A stretch of DNA of 64,000 nt from Gallionellales bacterium GWA2_54_124 (GTDB lineage Bacteria > Pseudomonadota > Gammaproteobacteria > Burkholderiales > Gallionellaceae), in contig MGWO01000002.1 of assembly GCA_001801025.1 (NCBI GenBank), positions 124,001 to 188,000 on the forward strand, written 5' to 3'. The notes below the pieces were generated by a model. The model did not search any database. It worked only from the letters and a program-made list of their open reading frames with translations, and was not told the DNA's origin. This document shows, in pieces, positions 48,406 through 59,242 of this stretch; within the stretch, counting starts at the first letter, position 1; every line of letters starts with the position of its first letter. The position numbers and the translations under genes are program-made.

Positions 48406-50307
48406 ATGAGCCTCGTCGACGATCCAAAATTTACCCAGCTAAAAATCAGCGGACGGTTGCCAACGCCCAAGGGCATTGCGCTACAGGTCATTAAGCTAAC
48501 GCAGCAGGCGGATGCATCGAATCAGGCCATCGCACATTTGATTGGTGCCGATCCGGCACTGAGCGTGCGCGTTATCAAGGCGGCCAATGTGTTGCTTGCT
48601 AACTCCTCGCGACCTGTGGTGACGATATCTGATGCGGTGATGGTGCTGGGTGCGCGTGGTTTGCGTCAGCTGGTGCTGGGCATCGCTTTGATTGTCGATT
48701 ATCGCCACGGACCTTGTAAGCAATTCGATTACCCTCATTTCTGGACGCATTCGCTGCTGACAGGCATTGCAGCCAAGCATCTGGCGCAGCACACTCGATT
48801 AGCCTCTGTTGATGAAATTTTTGTGGCGGGTTTGTTCAGTCACATTGGACAGTTGGCACTCGCGACTGTGTTTACGGAAGAGTATGGCGCGTTGCTCTTC
48901 GCCGCTAAGGGGCAGACGTTCTCGTCAAAGCTTGCGGCGCAGATGGAAAAATTTGGCTTCAACGAAGCTCAATTGAGCGAAGCAATACTCGCCGACATGA
49001 ATTTCCCAAAAATATTCCAGATGCTGGTGAGGCACTGCGATCAGCCGGAAGATACCCTGCTGCTGGCGGCTACTCGTGAGTGGCGCTTGTTGCATCTGAT
49101 GCATTTTTCGACGCTAATCGCTGATTTGTGTATGGCGAATTCATCGGTTAGCAGTCAGTTGCTGGTCAAAATCAGGCAGCAGGCGAAGCACCTGTCGATT
49201 GAACTTAATGATTTAATTGAAATCGGTGATGCGTGTGTGCGTGACTGGCTGGAATGGTCGGTTTTGCTGGGCATGAACAATAATTTGAATATCCCGCCTT
49301 TTTCTCAGTTGCTGCAGTCGGCAGGTGAAGAGGAGGCTGTCGTGGCCGGAAATGTAACGGTCATTCAGACATTGCGGGTGCTGGTGGTAGAGGATGATCC
49401 TGCTACACTCAAACTGCTTGATGCGATGTTGAAATCTGCCGGTCATACCGTGGCTTTAGCCTCAAACGGGCTTGAGGCGTTGCGGATGATCCGGCAGCAA
49501 GTGCCTCAGCTGATTGTCAGTGATTGGATGATGCCTGAAATGGATGGGCTGAGTTTGTGCCGAAAATTGCGTGAGAGCGATGCCTGGCGCAATATTTATA
49601 CGGTGATCCTGACCGCGCAGGAAAGTCCGGATCGCTTGATTCAGGCGTTTGAGGCAGGAGCCGATGATTATTTGCTCAAACCTGTTTCGCCAAAAATATT
49701 CTTAGCGCGTCTGCGCGCTGCGCATCGTGTGATACAAATGCAGGCGGAACTTGCGGATGATCGTGAGCAATTGCAGCGACTCGCCAATGAATTAACAGCA
49801 GCGAATTACAGGCTGCAACAATTGGCGCTCACCGATGTGTTAACAGGATTGCCTAATCGCCGTGCAGCGATGGATCGCTTAGAGCAGGAATGGTCGAGTA
49901 TGCGGCGCAGCCAGCGATCATTTGCCTGCATGGTACTAGATGTTGATCATTTCAAGGCGATCAATGATAAATACGGTCATCCGGCAGGGGACGCTGCTTT
50001 GTCCGGCATTGCGCAATCCCTGCGTGCGGCGGCACGGGCGCAGGATTTTGTATGCCGTTTTGGCGGCGAGGAATTTTTAGTGATTTGCCCCGATACGGAT
50101 GTTGATGCTGCATTTCAATGTGCAGAACGTTTGCGTTTGCAGGTTGCGACTATGGTGGTTGCTGCAGAGCTGAGGCTGACGGTCAGTATCGGCATAGTCG
50201 TCAGTAAGCCTGAAATGGATAATGTAGAGGCGTTGCTTGCGGGGGCTGATAAGTGTTTGTATGCTGCTAAACAGGCGGGAAGAAACCGGACGGTTTGTTT
50301 GAAATAG
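48406..50307 (+). CDS. HDOD-REC-GGDEF signalling protein
   Basis: A 633-residue protein. HDOD (residues about 10-210: LPTPKGIALQVIKL, VMVLGARGLRQLV, FWTHSLLTGIAAKHL, VAGLFSHIGQLAL), a receiver (VLVVEDDPATLKLLD, VSDWMMPEMDG, VILTAQES, LLKPVSP) and GGDEF (LTGLPNRRAAM, FGGEEFLVICP), a complete diguanylate cyclase site. No sensor or membrane part. A partner kinase must phosphorylate it. ATG 48406 is used; GTG 48397 is 9 bases upstream. Confidence 0.9.
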   Translation: MSLVDDPKFTQLKISGRLPTPKGIALQVIKLTQQADASNQAIAHLIGADPALSVRVIKAANVLLANSSRPVVTISDAVMVLGARGLRQLVLGIALIVDYRHGPCKQFDYPHFWTHSLLTGIAAKHLAQHTRLASVDEIFVAGLFSHIGQLALATVFTEEYGALLFAAKGQTFSSKLAAQMEKFGFNEAQLSEAILADMNFPKIFQMLVRHCDQPEDTLLLAATREWRLLHLMHFSTLIADLCMANSSVSSQLLVKIRQQAKHLSIELNDLIEIGDACVRDWLEWSVLLGMNNNLNIPPFSQLLQSAGEEEAVVAGNVTVIQTLRVLVVEDDPATLKLLDAMLKSAGHTVALASNGLEALRMIRQQVPQLIVSDWMMPEMDGLSLCRKLRESDAWRNIYTVILTAQESPDRLIQAFEAGADDYLLKPVSPKIFLARLRAAHRVIQMQAELADDREQLQRLANELTAANYRLQQLALTDVLTGLPNRRAAMDRLEQEWSSMRRSQRSFACMVLDVDHFKAINDKYGHPAGDAALSGIAQSLRAAARAQDFVCRFGGEEFLVICPDTDVDAAFQCAERLRLQVATMVVAAELRLTVSIGIVVSKPEMDNVEALLAGADKCLYAAKQAGRNRTVCLK

Positions 50308-50430
50308 TTTTAGCTGGATATTTTTTGAATGTAAAAAATATTGTAGAAAATGGCTAAAGTTTATACTTTGAATGCCGATAAGGCCTTAAGAGTACCGCTT
50401 TGACCCCCCGCAAACGGTATTCTGCAATTA

Positions 50431-50460
50431 AACTCCAGCCCAATCGGCCTGGAGTTTTTT
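50431..50460 (+). terminator. Intrinsic terminator between the HDOD gene and flhD
   Basis: AACTCCAG/CTGGAGTT 8-bp stem with T6. The rest of the 321-bp gap to flhD shows no gene, and no certain flhDC promoter is visible. Confidence 0.75.
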
Positions 50461-50629
50461 GCTGTGTAAGTGAAATTCTTACATTAAATTCAGTTGATTT
50501 CCTATTTGATTTTTTTTCGCTGTTCGCGCAGAATACGCGTGTCTGAATTGGACGTTTATTTTCATGGCGTTACCTGCCGTTGTTAAATAACTAGGTTAGC
50601 GTTTTTTGAATCAAGCACGAGGGGGGATC

Positions 50630-50947
50630 ATGGACACCATGCAATTGCAAGAAGGGATTCGCGACATCAATTTGACTTATCTGATGCTGGTTCAGCAAAT
50701 GGTCAAAGAAGACAAGTCCGCTGCAATTTTTCGTCTGGGTCTAAGTCAGGAGCTGGTCGACCTGATCGGTGGTCTGACACCCGCGCAGATTATAAAGATG
50801 GCCAGTTGCAACGTGCTGCTGTGCAGTTTCCGTTTTGACGAGAACACTTTGTTGAATATGGTGACCGATTACAGCAAGAGCCGGATGATGGCGCAAATGC
50901 ACGCGGCTATTTTGATGTCATCGCAAACCGTTGAAGAAACCGTATAG
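50630..50947 (+). CDS. flhD: Flagellar master regulator FlhD
   Basis: A 105-residue FlhD (IRDINLTYLMLVQQMVKEDK, IIKMASCNVLLCSFRF, LLNMVTDYS). GAGGGGGGATC before ATG 50630. It pairs with FlhC to activate class II flagellar promoters. flhC begins 10 bp later. Confidence 0.95.
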   Translation: MDTMQLQEGIRDINLTYLMLVQQMVKEDKSAAIFRLGLSQELVDLIGGLTPAQIIKMASCNVLLCSFRFDENTLLNMVTDYSKSRMMAQMHAAILMSSQTVEETV

Positions 50948-50957
50948 TCACTAGCCT

Positions 50958-51506
50958 GTGGCAATCAAAACAGTATTGGGTGAGGCGCAGCAGATCAAAA
51001 TCGCAACCGATCTGATTGTGTTGGGTGCTCGTTTGCAAGTGCTGCAGGAAGAAACCAGCTTAAGCCGTGAGCGCCTGCTCAAACTCTACAAAGAGGTCAA
51101 AGGCGAGTCGCCGTCCAAAGGGATGCTGCCGTACTCTACCGATTGGTTTATCAGCTGGCAGCCCAATATCCATTCATCCCTGTTCATGGGAATCTACCAG
51201 TTTCTGATTAAAAACGCGGGTGTCGATGGTGTGCATGCGTTGATTTCGGCATACCGTTTATATCTCGATCAGGTTCAGGGTATCGAAGGCGGCGAGGTTG
51301 TTTTAAGCATTACGCGAGCCTGGTTTTTAGTGCGTTTTTTTAAAGCCGGGATGATGCAGTTGATTACCTGTCGCGAGTGTTTTGGAAAGTTTGTCACTCA
51401 TACCAATGAACTGCACAATAATTATGTGTGCGGAATTTGCCATCCTCCGGCACGCGCCGGGAAGACCAATGCTAAAGCTCGCTTGCTGGCCGGGCATGCA
51501 GAATAG
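50958..51506 (+). CDS. flhC: Flagellar master regulator FlhC
   Basis: A 182-residue FlhC starting at GTG 50958. Contains LQEETSLSRERLLKLYKEVKG, DWFISWQPNIHSSLF and the zinc cysteines CRECFGKFV with CGICHPP. Second gene of the flhDC operon. Confidence 0.95.
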   Translation: MAIKTVLGEAQQIKIATDLIVLGARLQVLQEETSLSRERLLKLYKEVKGESPSKGMLPYSTDWFISWQPNIHSSLFMGIYQFLIKNAGVDGVHALISAYRLYLDQVQGIEGGEVVLSITRAWFLVRFFKAGMMQLITCRECFGKFVTHTNELHNNYVCGICHPPARAGKTNAKARLLAGHAE

Positions 51507-51660
51507 CCATATTCTTCGATTTTTCAGGCCGTCTACGCATACTCTGGTCGTGCGCTACCCGTAAAACTAAAAAAAATATGCGCATAGTGCAATCTGCCAT
51601 CACCCGTTTGGCGGATTTGTTTTAGAATGCAGAGGCAGAAATAATACTTAGGAGTGCTGC

Positions 51661-52515
51661 ATGTTAGTTATCGTAGGCTATGTGGTCGTTTGTGGTTCGG
51701 TGTTCGGTGGGTTTGCGATGGCTGGCGGTCACCTTGGTGCCTTGTGGCAGCCTTTGGAATTGCTGATGATTTTTGGCGGGGCGATGGGCGCATTCTGTGT
51801 CGGTAATAATATGACCGCCATTAAGGCGACCGTTAAGGATTTACCTTCGCTATTCAAAGGCTCCAAGTATTCCAAAGACACTTACATGGAACTGATGGCT
51901 TTGATGTATGAATTGCTGACTAAGGTTCGCAAAGAAGGCTTGATGTCGATCGAAGGCGATGTTGAAAAGCCTGAGGAAAGTCCGGTATTTTCTAAATACC
52001 CCAAGATTCTGTCTGACCATCATGTGGTCGAATTTATCACCGATTATCTTCGTATCATGGTGAGTGGTAATCTCAACGCGATGGAGATTGAAAATCTGAT
52101 GGACGTCGAGTTGGAAACGCACCATCACGAGGCGCTGGTTTCCTCACACGTAATTGCAAAACTCGCTGACGGTATGCCGGCCTTTGGTATTGTCGCGGCG
52201 GTGATGGGGGTAGTGCACACCATGGAATCGGTCGGTATGCCGCCTGCCGAACTGGGTATGCTGATTGCGCATGCGCTGGTCGGAACATTCTTAGGTATTT
52301 TGTTAGCCTATGGTTTTGTCGGTCCACTGGCCAGTCTGCTTGAGCAAAAAGCGGAAGAGGGTGGAAAAATTTTCCAGACGATTAAGGTGACCCTGCTGGC
52401 CAATTTGAATGGTTATGCGCCGGCTATGGCAGTCGAGTTCGGTCGTAAGGCGTTAAGCTCTGGCGACAGGCCTAACTTTACTGAGCTCGAAGAGCACGTA
52501 AAACAAAAACGCTAA
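51661..52515 (+). CDS. motA: Flagellar stator MotA
   Basis: A 284-residue MotA with four TM segments, N-terminal LVIVGYVVVCGSVFGGFAM, cytoplasmic loop with charged residues (KVRKEG) and conserved GMPAFGIVAAVMGVVHTM, GTFLGILLAYGFVGP. Proton-driven type by overall similarity. Its ribosome site is TAGGAG. Confidence 0.95.
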   Translation: MLVIVGYVVVCGSVFGGFAMAGGHLGALWQPLELLMIFGGAMGAFCVGNNMTAIKATVKDLPSLFKGSKYSKDTYMELMALMYELLTKVRKEGLMSIEGDVEKPEESPVFSKYPKILSDHHVVEFITDYLRIMVSGNLNAMEIENLMDVELETHHHEALVSSHVIAKLADGMPAFGIVAAVMGVVHTMESVGMPPAELGMLIAHALVGTFLGILLAYGFVGPLASLLEQKAEEGGKIFQTIKVTLLANLNGYAPAMAVEFGRKALSSGDRPNFTELEEHVKQKR

Positions 52516-52576
52516 AGGCAGTGAGTGGCAGGCAGTAGCTAGCAGCTATCACGACTAACTACTCACGAAAAAAGAC

Positions 52577-53563
52577 ATGGCTGAAGATAAAAATAAACGA
52601 CCGATCGTTATCAAGCGTATCAAAAAGGTGGCTGCGGGTCACCACGGCGGGGCGTGGAAGATTGCTTATGCCGACTTTGTGACAGCGATGATGGCGTTTT
52701 TCCTGTTGATGTGGTTATTAGGTTCGACAGCTAAAGGCGATCTGGCGGGGATTTCACAGTATTTCAAAACCCCGCTCAAGGTGGCATTGGCAGGTGGCTC
52801 GGGTAGTGGTGACAGTTCCAGTATCATTAAGGGCGGAGGTAAGGATCTGACACGAACCACGGGGCAGGTTAAGGCGGGTGATGTGGCATCCGATAAACGA
52901 ATTATCAATGTTAAGGAATCTCAGCAGGAATATTTGCGTGCTGAACGTGAAAAAGAGATGACTAAGCTCAAGGAGTTGAAGGAAAGTATTGAAAAGGCTA
53001 TCGATAACAGCGAAAAACTCAAGCAGTTCAAAAGTCAGATTTTGCTCGATATCACCAGTGAAGGCTTGCGCATTCAAATTGTTGATGAAAAAAATCGTCC
53101 GATGTTCCAGAGTGGACGTGCGCAACTTGAGTCATACACCCGGGAAATTTTGCATGCGATCGGTCAGACGTTAAACGATGTGCCTAATAAAGTCAGTATT
53201 TCCGGTCATACTGACGCATCTGTGTACGGTGGCGGAGGGATAGGTTATAGCAACTGGGAGTTATCCGCTGACCGTGCCAATGCTTCTCGCCGCGAGCTGA
53301 TTGCAGGCGGCATGGCGGATGAAAAAATTGTGCGCGTTGTTGGCTTGTCATCTGCCGTTCTGTTTAAAAAAGAAGACCCTTTGAGCCCGACTAATCGGCG
53401 TATTAGTTTGATTATTATGAATAAAAAGGCTGAGGAGGCCGCGACTCACGATGGTGGGACCGTGGGGGTTGATGCAGAGCTTGATGACAAGAATATTCAA
53501 GAAACCATCAAAGATGGGGTGCAGTCATTGCCTGTCCTGCCAGCTGCGCGCCCAGGGCACTGA
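52577..53563 (+). CDS. motB: Flagellar stator MotB
   Basis: A 328-residue MotB. The plug/TM segment AWKIAYADFVTAMMAFFLL has the proton-carrying D33. A linker follows, then the OmpA-like peptidoglycan-binding domain (FQSGRAQLESYTREIL, VSISGHTDASVYGGGG, NWELSADRANASRREL). It follows motA by 61 bp. Confidence 0.95.
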   Translation: MAEDKNKRPIVIKRIKKVAAGHHGGAWKIAYADFVTAMMAFFLLMWLLGSTAKGDLAGISQYFKTPLKVALAGGSGSGDSSSIIKGGGKDLTRTTGQVKAGDVASDKRIINVKESQQEYLRAEREKEMTKLKELKESIEKAIDNSEKLKQFKSQILLDITSEGLRIQIVDEKNRPMFQSGRAQLESYTREILHAIGQTLNDVPNKVSISGHTDASVYGGGGIGYSNWELSADRANASRRELIAGGMADEKIVRVVGLSSAVLFKKEDPLSPTNRRISLIIMNKKAEEAATHDGGTVGVDAELDDKNIQETIKDGVQSLPVLPAARPGH

Positions 53564-53741
53564 GGTGACTTTTAAGTGTTGTGCGGGAATTGAATGAGAT
53601 CATCCCGTTGTATATTGTGTTTGTATGAGCTTTAAACGTGTGAATTGGTAGAGTTTATTTTCTCTGTTTGTCTAAAGAAGTTTTATTCATTGCCGTTACA
53701 GTGCTAATACCATTAAAAATTACGATCAGGAGAGCAAAAAA

Positions 53742-55367
53742 ATGAATACATGGTGGAGCCGTCTCTCCTTAAAGAATAAGTTACAACTTCCAATCCAACT
53801 CATTTTGCTGGTTGTCATGCTGGTTGCGCAGCGTGTCGCGCTCGACAAGTTTGAAGACAATGTGCTGGAGGAGGCCAGGTCCAAAGCACTGGTCTCGGCT
53901 GATGGTGTGCTGAACGGGCTGAATATGTTGATGATCAACGGAATAATCAGTAATTCGGAACAGCGCGCATTGTATGTTCAAAAAATGGGCGCTTCGGATC
54001 GGGTGGATGAGTTGCGCGTGATTCGCAATAAGCCGGTGCAGGAGCAGTTCGGTCCGGGGCTGCCCTCCGAGCAACCCGTCGACGCAATGGATCACGCAGC
54101 GCTAGACAGCGCGAAGATTCAGACCAAGCTCTCCGAGCATGGAGATAAGCAATCCTTGCGCGTTGTGGTCCCTTTTATTGCCCAAACCTCATTTCGCGGA
54201 ACCAACTGCCTGATGTGTCACAACGTGCCAGAGGGAACCGTGAACGGTGCTGCGAGTATCACGCTTGATTTGTCTGATGAGTTCAGCTTGATTAAAAAGG
54301 CAAATCTTGCCATGTGGGCTGTGCAACTTGTTGTGCAGATTTTTCTTTATTTCGTGATCGGTTGGTTGATCGGTTTCATGACGCGGCCTGCACGTGAATT
54401 GCAACTGACGATGCAAGCTATGCAGACCAGCGGTGATCTGTCCAGACGGGCTACGGTTCGCAGTCAGGATGAAATCGGTAAAACGGCTCAGGCATTCAAT
54501 GATCTTGCACAAAGTTTTCAGGTGATTGTTTCTCAGGTCGAAGGTCATGCAGGACAGGTTGTCAGCTCCGCTCATCGACTGGCGGAAAATGCCACTGAAA
54601 TTGCTCAGGGATTGCAACAGCAGACGGATGCCGCGGCCAGCACTTCAACTTCAGTGAGTCAGGTCAGTGTCAGCATCAACCGGGTGGCTGAGAGTGCCGG
54701 TCAAGTCGCGCGACTGTCCGAGGAAAGCGCTCAGCGTGCACATCAGGGGCAGCGCAGTCTGCAGGATATGATGGTGGAACTTGAGCTTGTCGAGCGTGCT
54801 GTCAATGAAATTGCGAGTTCTGTCAGCGCCTTTGTCAGTAATACGCAAAGCATCACTAATATGACGCAACAGGTGCGCGATATTGCTGAACAGACTAATT
54901 TACTTGCGCTCAATGCGGCCATTGAAGCTGCCCGTGCGGGTGAGCAGGGGCGCGGTTTTGCGGTCGTAGCCGATGAAGTTCGCAAGCTGGCTGAAAAATC
55001 GGCGTTATCCGCGTCTCAGATTGACGAGGTCACGCAAACCATAGGTACGCAGTCGGTTCAGGTTGATAAAACGATTCAGCGCGGCATCGGCGCTTTGCAG
55101 AGCAGCAAGACGCACATTAATGAAGTCACCGGGGTACTCAGCGCTTCCAGTGACTCTGTAGACGGTGTTAATGCCGGGCTTGAAGAAATTGTAGGTTCAA
55201 TCAATCAGCAGCGCGATGCCAGCGAAGAAATTGCCCGCAATGTGGAACGAATCGCTCAAATGACTAATAATAGTAATCAGGTAATCAAGCGTTCGGTAGA
55301 GGAAACGGCAAAGATGGAACTGATTTCTGAGAATCTTTCAAAAACTGTTGGCCGGTTCAAGGTCTGA
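53742..55367 (+). CDS. Chemoreceptor with haem c-type periplasmic sensor domain
   Basis: A 541-residue MCP. TM1 ([15 protein letters not shown]) starts a periplasmic domain of the Tll0287/DUF3365 type with a CxxCH ([11 protein letters not shown], about residue 155). TM2, HAMP ([14 protein letters not shown]) and the signalling hairpin with [20 protein letters not shown] and [18 protein letters not shown] follow. Predicted to sense redox state, O2 or NO through covalent haem c. GGAGAG precedes ATG. Confidence 0.88.
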   Translation: MNTWWSRLSLKNKLQLPIQLILLVVMLVAQRVALDKFEDNVLEEARSKALVSADGVLNGLNMLMINGIISNSEQRALYVQKMGASDRVDELRVIRNKPVQEQFGPGLPSEQPVDAMDHAALDSAKIQTKLSEHGDKQSLRVVVPFIAQTSFRGTNCLMCHNVPEGTVNGAASITLDLSDEFSLIKKANLAMWAVQLVVQIFLYFVIGWLIGFMTRPARELQLTMQAMQTSGDLSRRATVRSQDEIGKTAQAFNDLAQSFQVIVSQVEGHAGQVVSSAHRLAENATEIAQGLQQQTDAAASTSTSVSQVSVSINRVAESAGQVARLSEESAQRAHQGQRSLQDMMVELELVERAVNEIASSVSAFVSNTQSITNMTQQVRDIAEQTNLLALNAAIEAARAGEQGRGFAVVADEVRKLAEKSALSASQIDEVTQTIGTQSVQVDKTIQRGIGALQSSKTHINEVTGVLSASSDSVDGVNAGLEEIVGSINQQRDASEEIARNVERIAQMTNNSNQVIKRSVEETAKMELISENLSKTVGRFKV

Positions 55368-55442
55368 TTGAGCGTATGAACCCATTGTGCTGTTTTGGTC
55401 AAGACTCAGAAATTCGCAGTTATTTATAGATAGGTAGCGGTC

Positions 55443-57521
55443 ATGCAAAACAAGCACGCACAGGTAACTCAGAAGGAGATTTCTTTTTCCGACAGCGTCG
55501 TGTTGATCACTAAAACGGACACGCGCGGTATCATTACTTACGTGAATGATGCTTTCGTTGAGGTGTCAGGTTTTTCGCGAGCCGAGTTGCTTGGCAAGAG
55601 CCACAATGTTGTGCGACACCCCGATATGCCGCCTCAGGTATTTAAATGGCTTTGGGATACGCTCAAAGCTGAGCGCCCCTGGCGCGGCATGATTAAGAAT
55701 CGCTGTAAAAATGGTGATTATTATTGGGGGCGTGCGACTATGGCGCCGGTCATTGAGGGCGACAAAATTATCGGTTATGTCTCGGTGCGCAAATCGCCAA
55801 CGCGTGCCCAGATTGCTGAAGCAGAATCCCTGTATGGGACACTGAAGCAGGCGGGGGCGGAGGTTGTCTCCAAATATGAGCGCTTTAAAGTTAAAAACTG
55901 GTCACTGAAGGGTAAGTTGCAAACGGCGATCCAGATTCCACTTCTGGTGATATTGACCTTTGCGCAGCTGTACGTCACAGGGTCATTAAAAGACGATGCG
56001 CTGGCGGGGGCCGCAGAAAAGGGTGAGCTGATCGCCAATCAGATTATCGATAGTTCCAACATGCTGATGGTGACCGGACAGATAGGTGATGTGGCTAACC
56101 GCAATCTGCTGATCAAAAAGGTCACTTCTTCGGGAAATGTAAAATCAGCGCAAGTACTGCGCACGCAGCAGGTCTCGGAGCAGTTTGGTGCCGGTTTGCC
56201 GGAAGAGCAAGTCAAAGACGATTTGCAGCGGCAAGTTATGGAGAGCAAAAAGCAGCAGGTGCTGATTTCAGATGATGCTGCAGGTAATCCGGTTTTGCGA
56301 GTGGTGACACCTTATCTGGCCAGTAAAGATTTTCACGGCACAGATTGCACCTCGTGTCACAGCGTACCGGAAAATGCGGTTGTGGGTGCTTCAGATTTAG
56401 TCATCGATCTCACGCCGGATTATGCCCGCATCGAGAAGATGGAGAAGCACATGGTGATCGGGCAGTTGCTGTTGCAGCTGTTCTTGTATTTTTTCATCGG
56501 TTTTTGCGTTGACAAATTCATACGCAGACCGCTGTCTGATGTCGACCGAGAATTTCGCAACATCATGGAAGGTAATCTCGATACTGAACTCGATGTGACG
56601 AGTCAAGATGAAATGGGCAGGTTGCTGTGCGAAATTCAGTCGATGCAGTGTTATTTGCGCACCATGGTGGATGAAATTGTCACGCCGGTTTCCTATATTC
56701 AGGGATGTATTAAGGATCTCGACGGACGCGTTGCCGGTGTTGCACAAAATGCGCTGGCTGAGCAGGAACATTTGCAGGCCATTTCTGTGACCATGGGGGA
56801 ATTTAGCCGCTCCGTTGCCGATGTTGCGCGTATGGCCGCCGATTCGCTCAAGGATGCACGCGATATGCAAAGCATCGTCGAGGAAAATAACTCTAATATG
56901 GAACTGAGTATTTCAGCAACGGGTAAAGTCGCCAGTACCGTAGAAACGTCGAGTCAGACGATCGCTGACCTTGGTGCTTCGATACAAAAGATTGGCAGCA
57001 TCACCAATGTGATCAAGGAAATTGCCGAACAGACTAATTTGCTGGCTTTGAATGCGGCAATCGAGGCGGCGCGCGCGGGCGAACAGGGGCGCGGATTTGC
57101 TGTTGTCGCAGATGAAGTGCGCAAACTCGCTGAGCGCACAGCGACCAGTACGCGTGATATTTCCACAACAATCAATGAAATTACGGAAATTTCCAATGCG
57201 GCGATCCATTCGATGCAAAGTGCGGTGGGGGAAGTTGAGACCGGTATTTCGCTGATCCGTAAAAACGGGGACGGCTTAAAGGAGATTATGGTGGCGGCAG
57301 TCAACGTAGCTCAATGCGTTGAGCATATCGCAACAGCCTCCGAGGAACAATCTGCCGCGGGAGAGGGGGCTGCGCAAAGTCTTGATCAGATCGCTAATCT
57401 GGTTAACAGCAATGTGCAGTCGGTGGAGGATGCCGGCGTTGCGTCGCGAGAATTGTCAAAATCAGCTGGTGAGTTGAGCCGGGCGGGTTATCCGTTGACA
57501 AAGTGTGCACTTAAATTATGA
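55443..57521 (+). CDS. PAS-haem c chemoreceptor
   Basis: A 692-residue MCP. An N-terminal cytoplasmic PAS domain ([35 protein letters not shown]), then TM1, the same CxxCH sensor as the previous MCP ([11 protein letters not shown], about residue 301), TM2, a HAMP-like part and the signalling hairpin ([20 protein letters not shown]). It combines an Aer-like PAS with a periplasmic haem site. The C-terminal tail ([12 protein letters not shown]) is short and lacks a CheR pentapeptide. Confidence 0.86.
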   Translation: MQNKHAQVTQKEISFSDSVVLITKTDTRGIITYVNDAFVEVSGFSRAELLGKSHNVVRHPDMPPQVFKWLWDTLKAERPWRGMIKNRCKNGDYYWGRATMAPVIEGDKIIGYVSVRKSPTRAQIAEAESLYGTLKQAGAEVVSKYERFKVKNWSLKGKLQTAIQIPLLVILTFAQLYVTGSLKDDALAGAAEKGELIANQIIDSSNMLMVTGQIGDVANRNLLIKKVTSSGNVKSAQVLRTQQVSEQFGAGLPEEQVKDDLQRQVMESKKQQVLISDDAAGNPVLRVVTPYLASKDFHGTDCTSCHSVPENAVVGASDLVIDLTPDYARIEKMEKHMVIGQLLLQLFLYFFIGFCVDKFIRRPLSDVDREFRNIMEGNLDTELDVTSQDEMGRLLCEIQSMQCYLRTMVDEIVTPVSYIQGCIKDLDGRVAGVAQNALAEQEHLQAISVTMGEFSRSVADVARMAADSLKDARDMQSIVEENNSNMELSISATGKVASTVETSSQTIADLGASIQKIGSITNVIKEIAEQTNLLALNAAIEAARAGEQGRGFAVVADEVRKLAERTATSTRDISTTINEITEISNAAIHSMQSAVGEVETGISLIRKNGDGLKEIMVAAVNVAQCVEHIATASEEQSAAGEGAAQSLDQIANLVNSNVQSVEDAGVASRELSKSAGELSRAGYPLTKCALKL

Positions 57522-57537
57522 CTCGCCAGAGGATATT

Positions 57538-59160
57538 ATGTTGAATGATATAAAAATTAGTAGCCGCTTGGGCTTTTTATTGGCCTGTTTGTTGATGTTG
57601 TCAGTAGTTATTGGCGGCGTCGGTTTGTATGCTTCTTCACATGCGAATAGCGCGCTGAAGTCAGTGTATGACGACCGGTTGCTGCCGATCGTGCAAATCA
57701 ACGATATCGCGCGCAAAAATCTCAGAAATCGTATTGCGGTTGCCAATGGCGTTATTCAGCCGGAACATATGGCCGAATACATCAAGGAAATTGAAGAGAA
57801 CCGTATTGCCATTGCGAAGCAGTGGAGTGCCTTTAGCGCAACTTCAATGACGGATGAGGAAAAGTTGCTGGCAAGCAAATTCAACGAAACCCGTGAGGCC
57901 TTTGTAAATGAAGGGCTAAAACCTGCACTTGCCGCAATGCAAGCCAATAATATCGAACTGATTAAGCAAATTCAGGTACAACATATTCGTACTTTGTATG
58001 TGCCGATGAAGGACGCGCTCGATGCACTGATTTTGTTACAGGAGCATGAAGCTGAAAAATTGTATAAGCAAACTGATAGCACGTCTAACACACTGGGTAT
58101 GCTGTCAATTTTTCTGATTGTGCTGGGCGCGCTGTCGGGTGGACTTTTGGGACGCTCCATCATCCGCGGCGTTAATCGCTCAGTAGGCGAGTTACAGGAG
58201 GTTATGGTAAAAATGTCACAAAATGGCGATCTGACTACGCGTGCTCGTGTATATGGTCGTGATGAGATAGGGGTGGCTGCAGTTGCATTTAATGCGTTGA
58301 TTGAAGGCTTTGCATCGATCATCGGTCAGGTGAATGCGAGTGCCAGAACCGTATCCAGTTCAGCAGAAAATTTGTCTGCCTCCTCCGCGCGAATTTCAGA
58401 GAGTTCGCAGAGTCAGACTGAGTCCGCCACGACGACAGCCGCTGCTGTTGAAGAAATTACGGCGAGTATCAGTTCTGTCGCGGCTAACACCGACGATGTG
58501 CGGCGTCTGGCTGAAATTAGTCTGACCCAGACGCGACAAGGCAATCAAAGCGTAACCGAATTGATCGGAGAAATTGAACGCATACAGGATGCTGTAAAAC
58601 TGATCGCGGGTTCAGTTAAGGAGTTTGTCGAGAGTACCCGTTCAATCGCCGGAATGACACAGCAGGTTAAAGATATTGCTGATCAGACGAATTTACTTGC
58701 CTTAAATGCGGCAATTGAAGCTGCACGGGCGGGTGAACAGGGCCGGGGTTTCGCGGTGGTAGCCGATGAGGTTAGAAAGCTGGCGGAAAAATCGGCACAG
58801 TCGGCTAATGAAATCGACCGGGTGACGAATTCATTGAATCAGAAATCGTGTGATGTCGAGTCAACTGTGCAGACCGGTTTACGGTCATTGCAGGTGACGC
58901 AGGAGCATGTGGAGCGTGTCTCTGTCGTGTTAACTGAAGCACGTGAATCGGTTGAGCAGTCCAGTCAGGGCGTAAGCGATATTGCCATATCGGTCAACGA
59001 ACAAAGTCAGGCCAGCAGTGAAATTGCGCGAAATGTCGAGAAGATTGCACAAATGTCAGAAGAAAATCACACTGCAGTTGAGCTCAATACGCAGGAGATA
59101 GTGCGCTTAGCGCAGTTAGCCAAAACGCTGCAGGAAGCAGTAAGCAGGTTCCGGGTTTAA
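57538..59160 (+). CDS. Chemoreceptor with four-helix-bundle sensor
   Basis: A 540-residue MCP: TM1 ([19 protein letters not shown]), a helical TarH-like periplasmic domain (residues about 35-190), TM2, HAMP and the signalling hairpin ([18 protein letters not shown]). ATG 57538 follows GAGGATATT. It starts 17 bp after the preceding receptor stop, so it may be co-transcribed. Confidence 0.9.
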   Translation: MLNDIKISSRLGFLLACLLMLSVVIGGVGLYASSHANSALKSVYDDRLLPIVQINDIARKNLRNRIAVANGVIQPEHMAEYIKEIEENRIAIAKQWSAFSATSMTDEEKLLASKFNETREAFVNEGLKPALAAMQANNIELIKQIQVQHIRTLYVPMKDALDALILLQEHEAEKLYKQTDSTSNTLGMLSIFLIVLGALSGGLLGRSIIRGVNRSVGELQEVMVKMSQNGDLTTRARVYGRDEIGVAAVAFNALIEGFASIIGQVNASARTVSSSAENLSASSARISESSQSQTESATTTAAAVEEITASISSVAANTDDVRRLAEISLTQTRQGNQSVTELIGEIERIQDAVKLIAGSVKEFVESTRSIAGMTQQVKDIADQTNLLALNAAIEAARAGEQGRGFAVVADEVRKLAEKSAQSANEIDRVTNSLNQKSCDVESTVQTGLRSLQVTQEHVERVSVVLTEARESVEQSSQGVSDIAISVNEQSQASSEIARNVEKIAQMSEENHTAVELNTQEIVRLAQLAKTLQEAVSRFRV

Positions 59161-59242
59161 TAACGGTGAATTGTGAGCCACAAGCTGTGATGTTTTCAAC
59201 AGGTTGCTGCTAATTTTTCACATACTCTAGTTAGGATATTTG

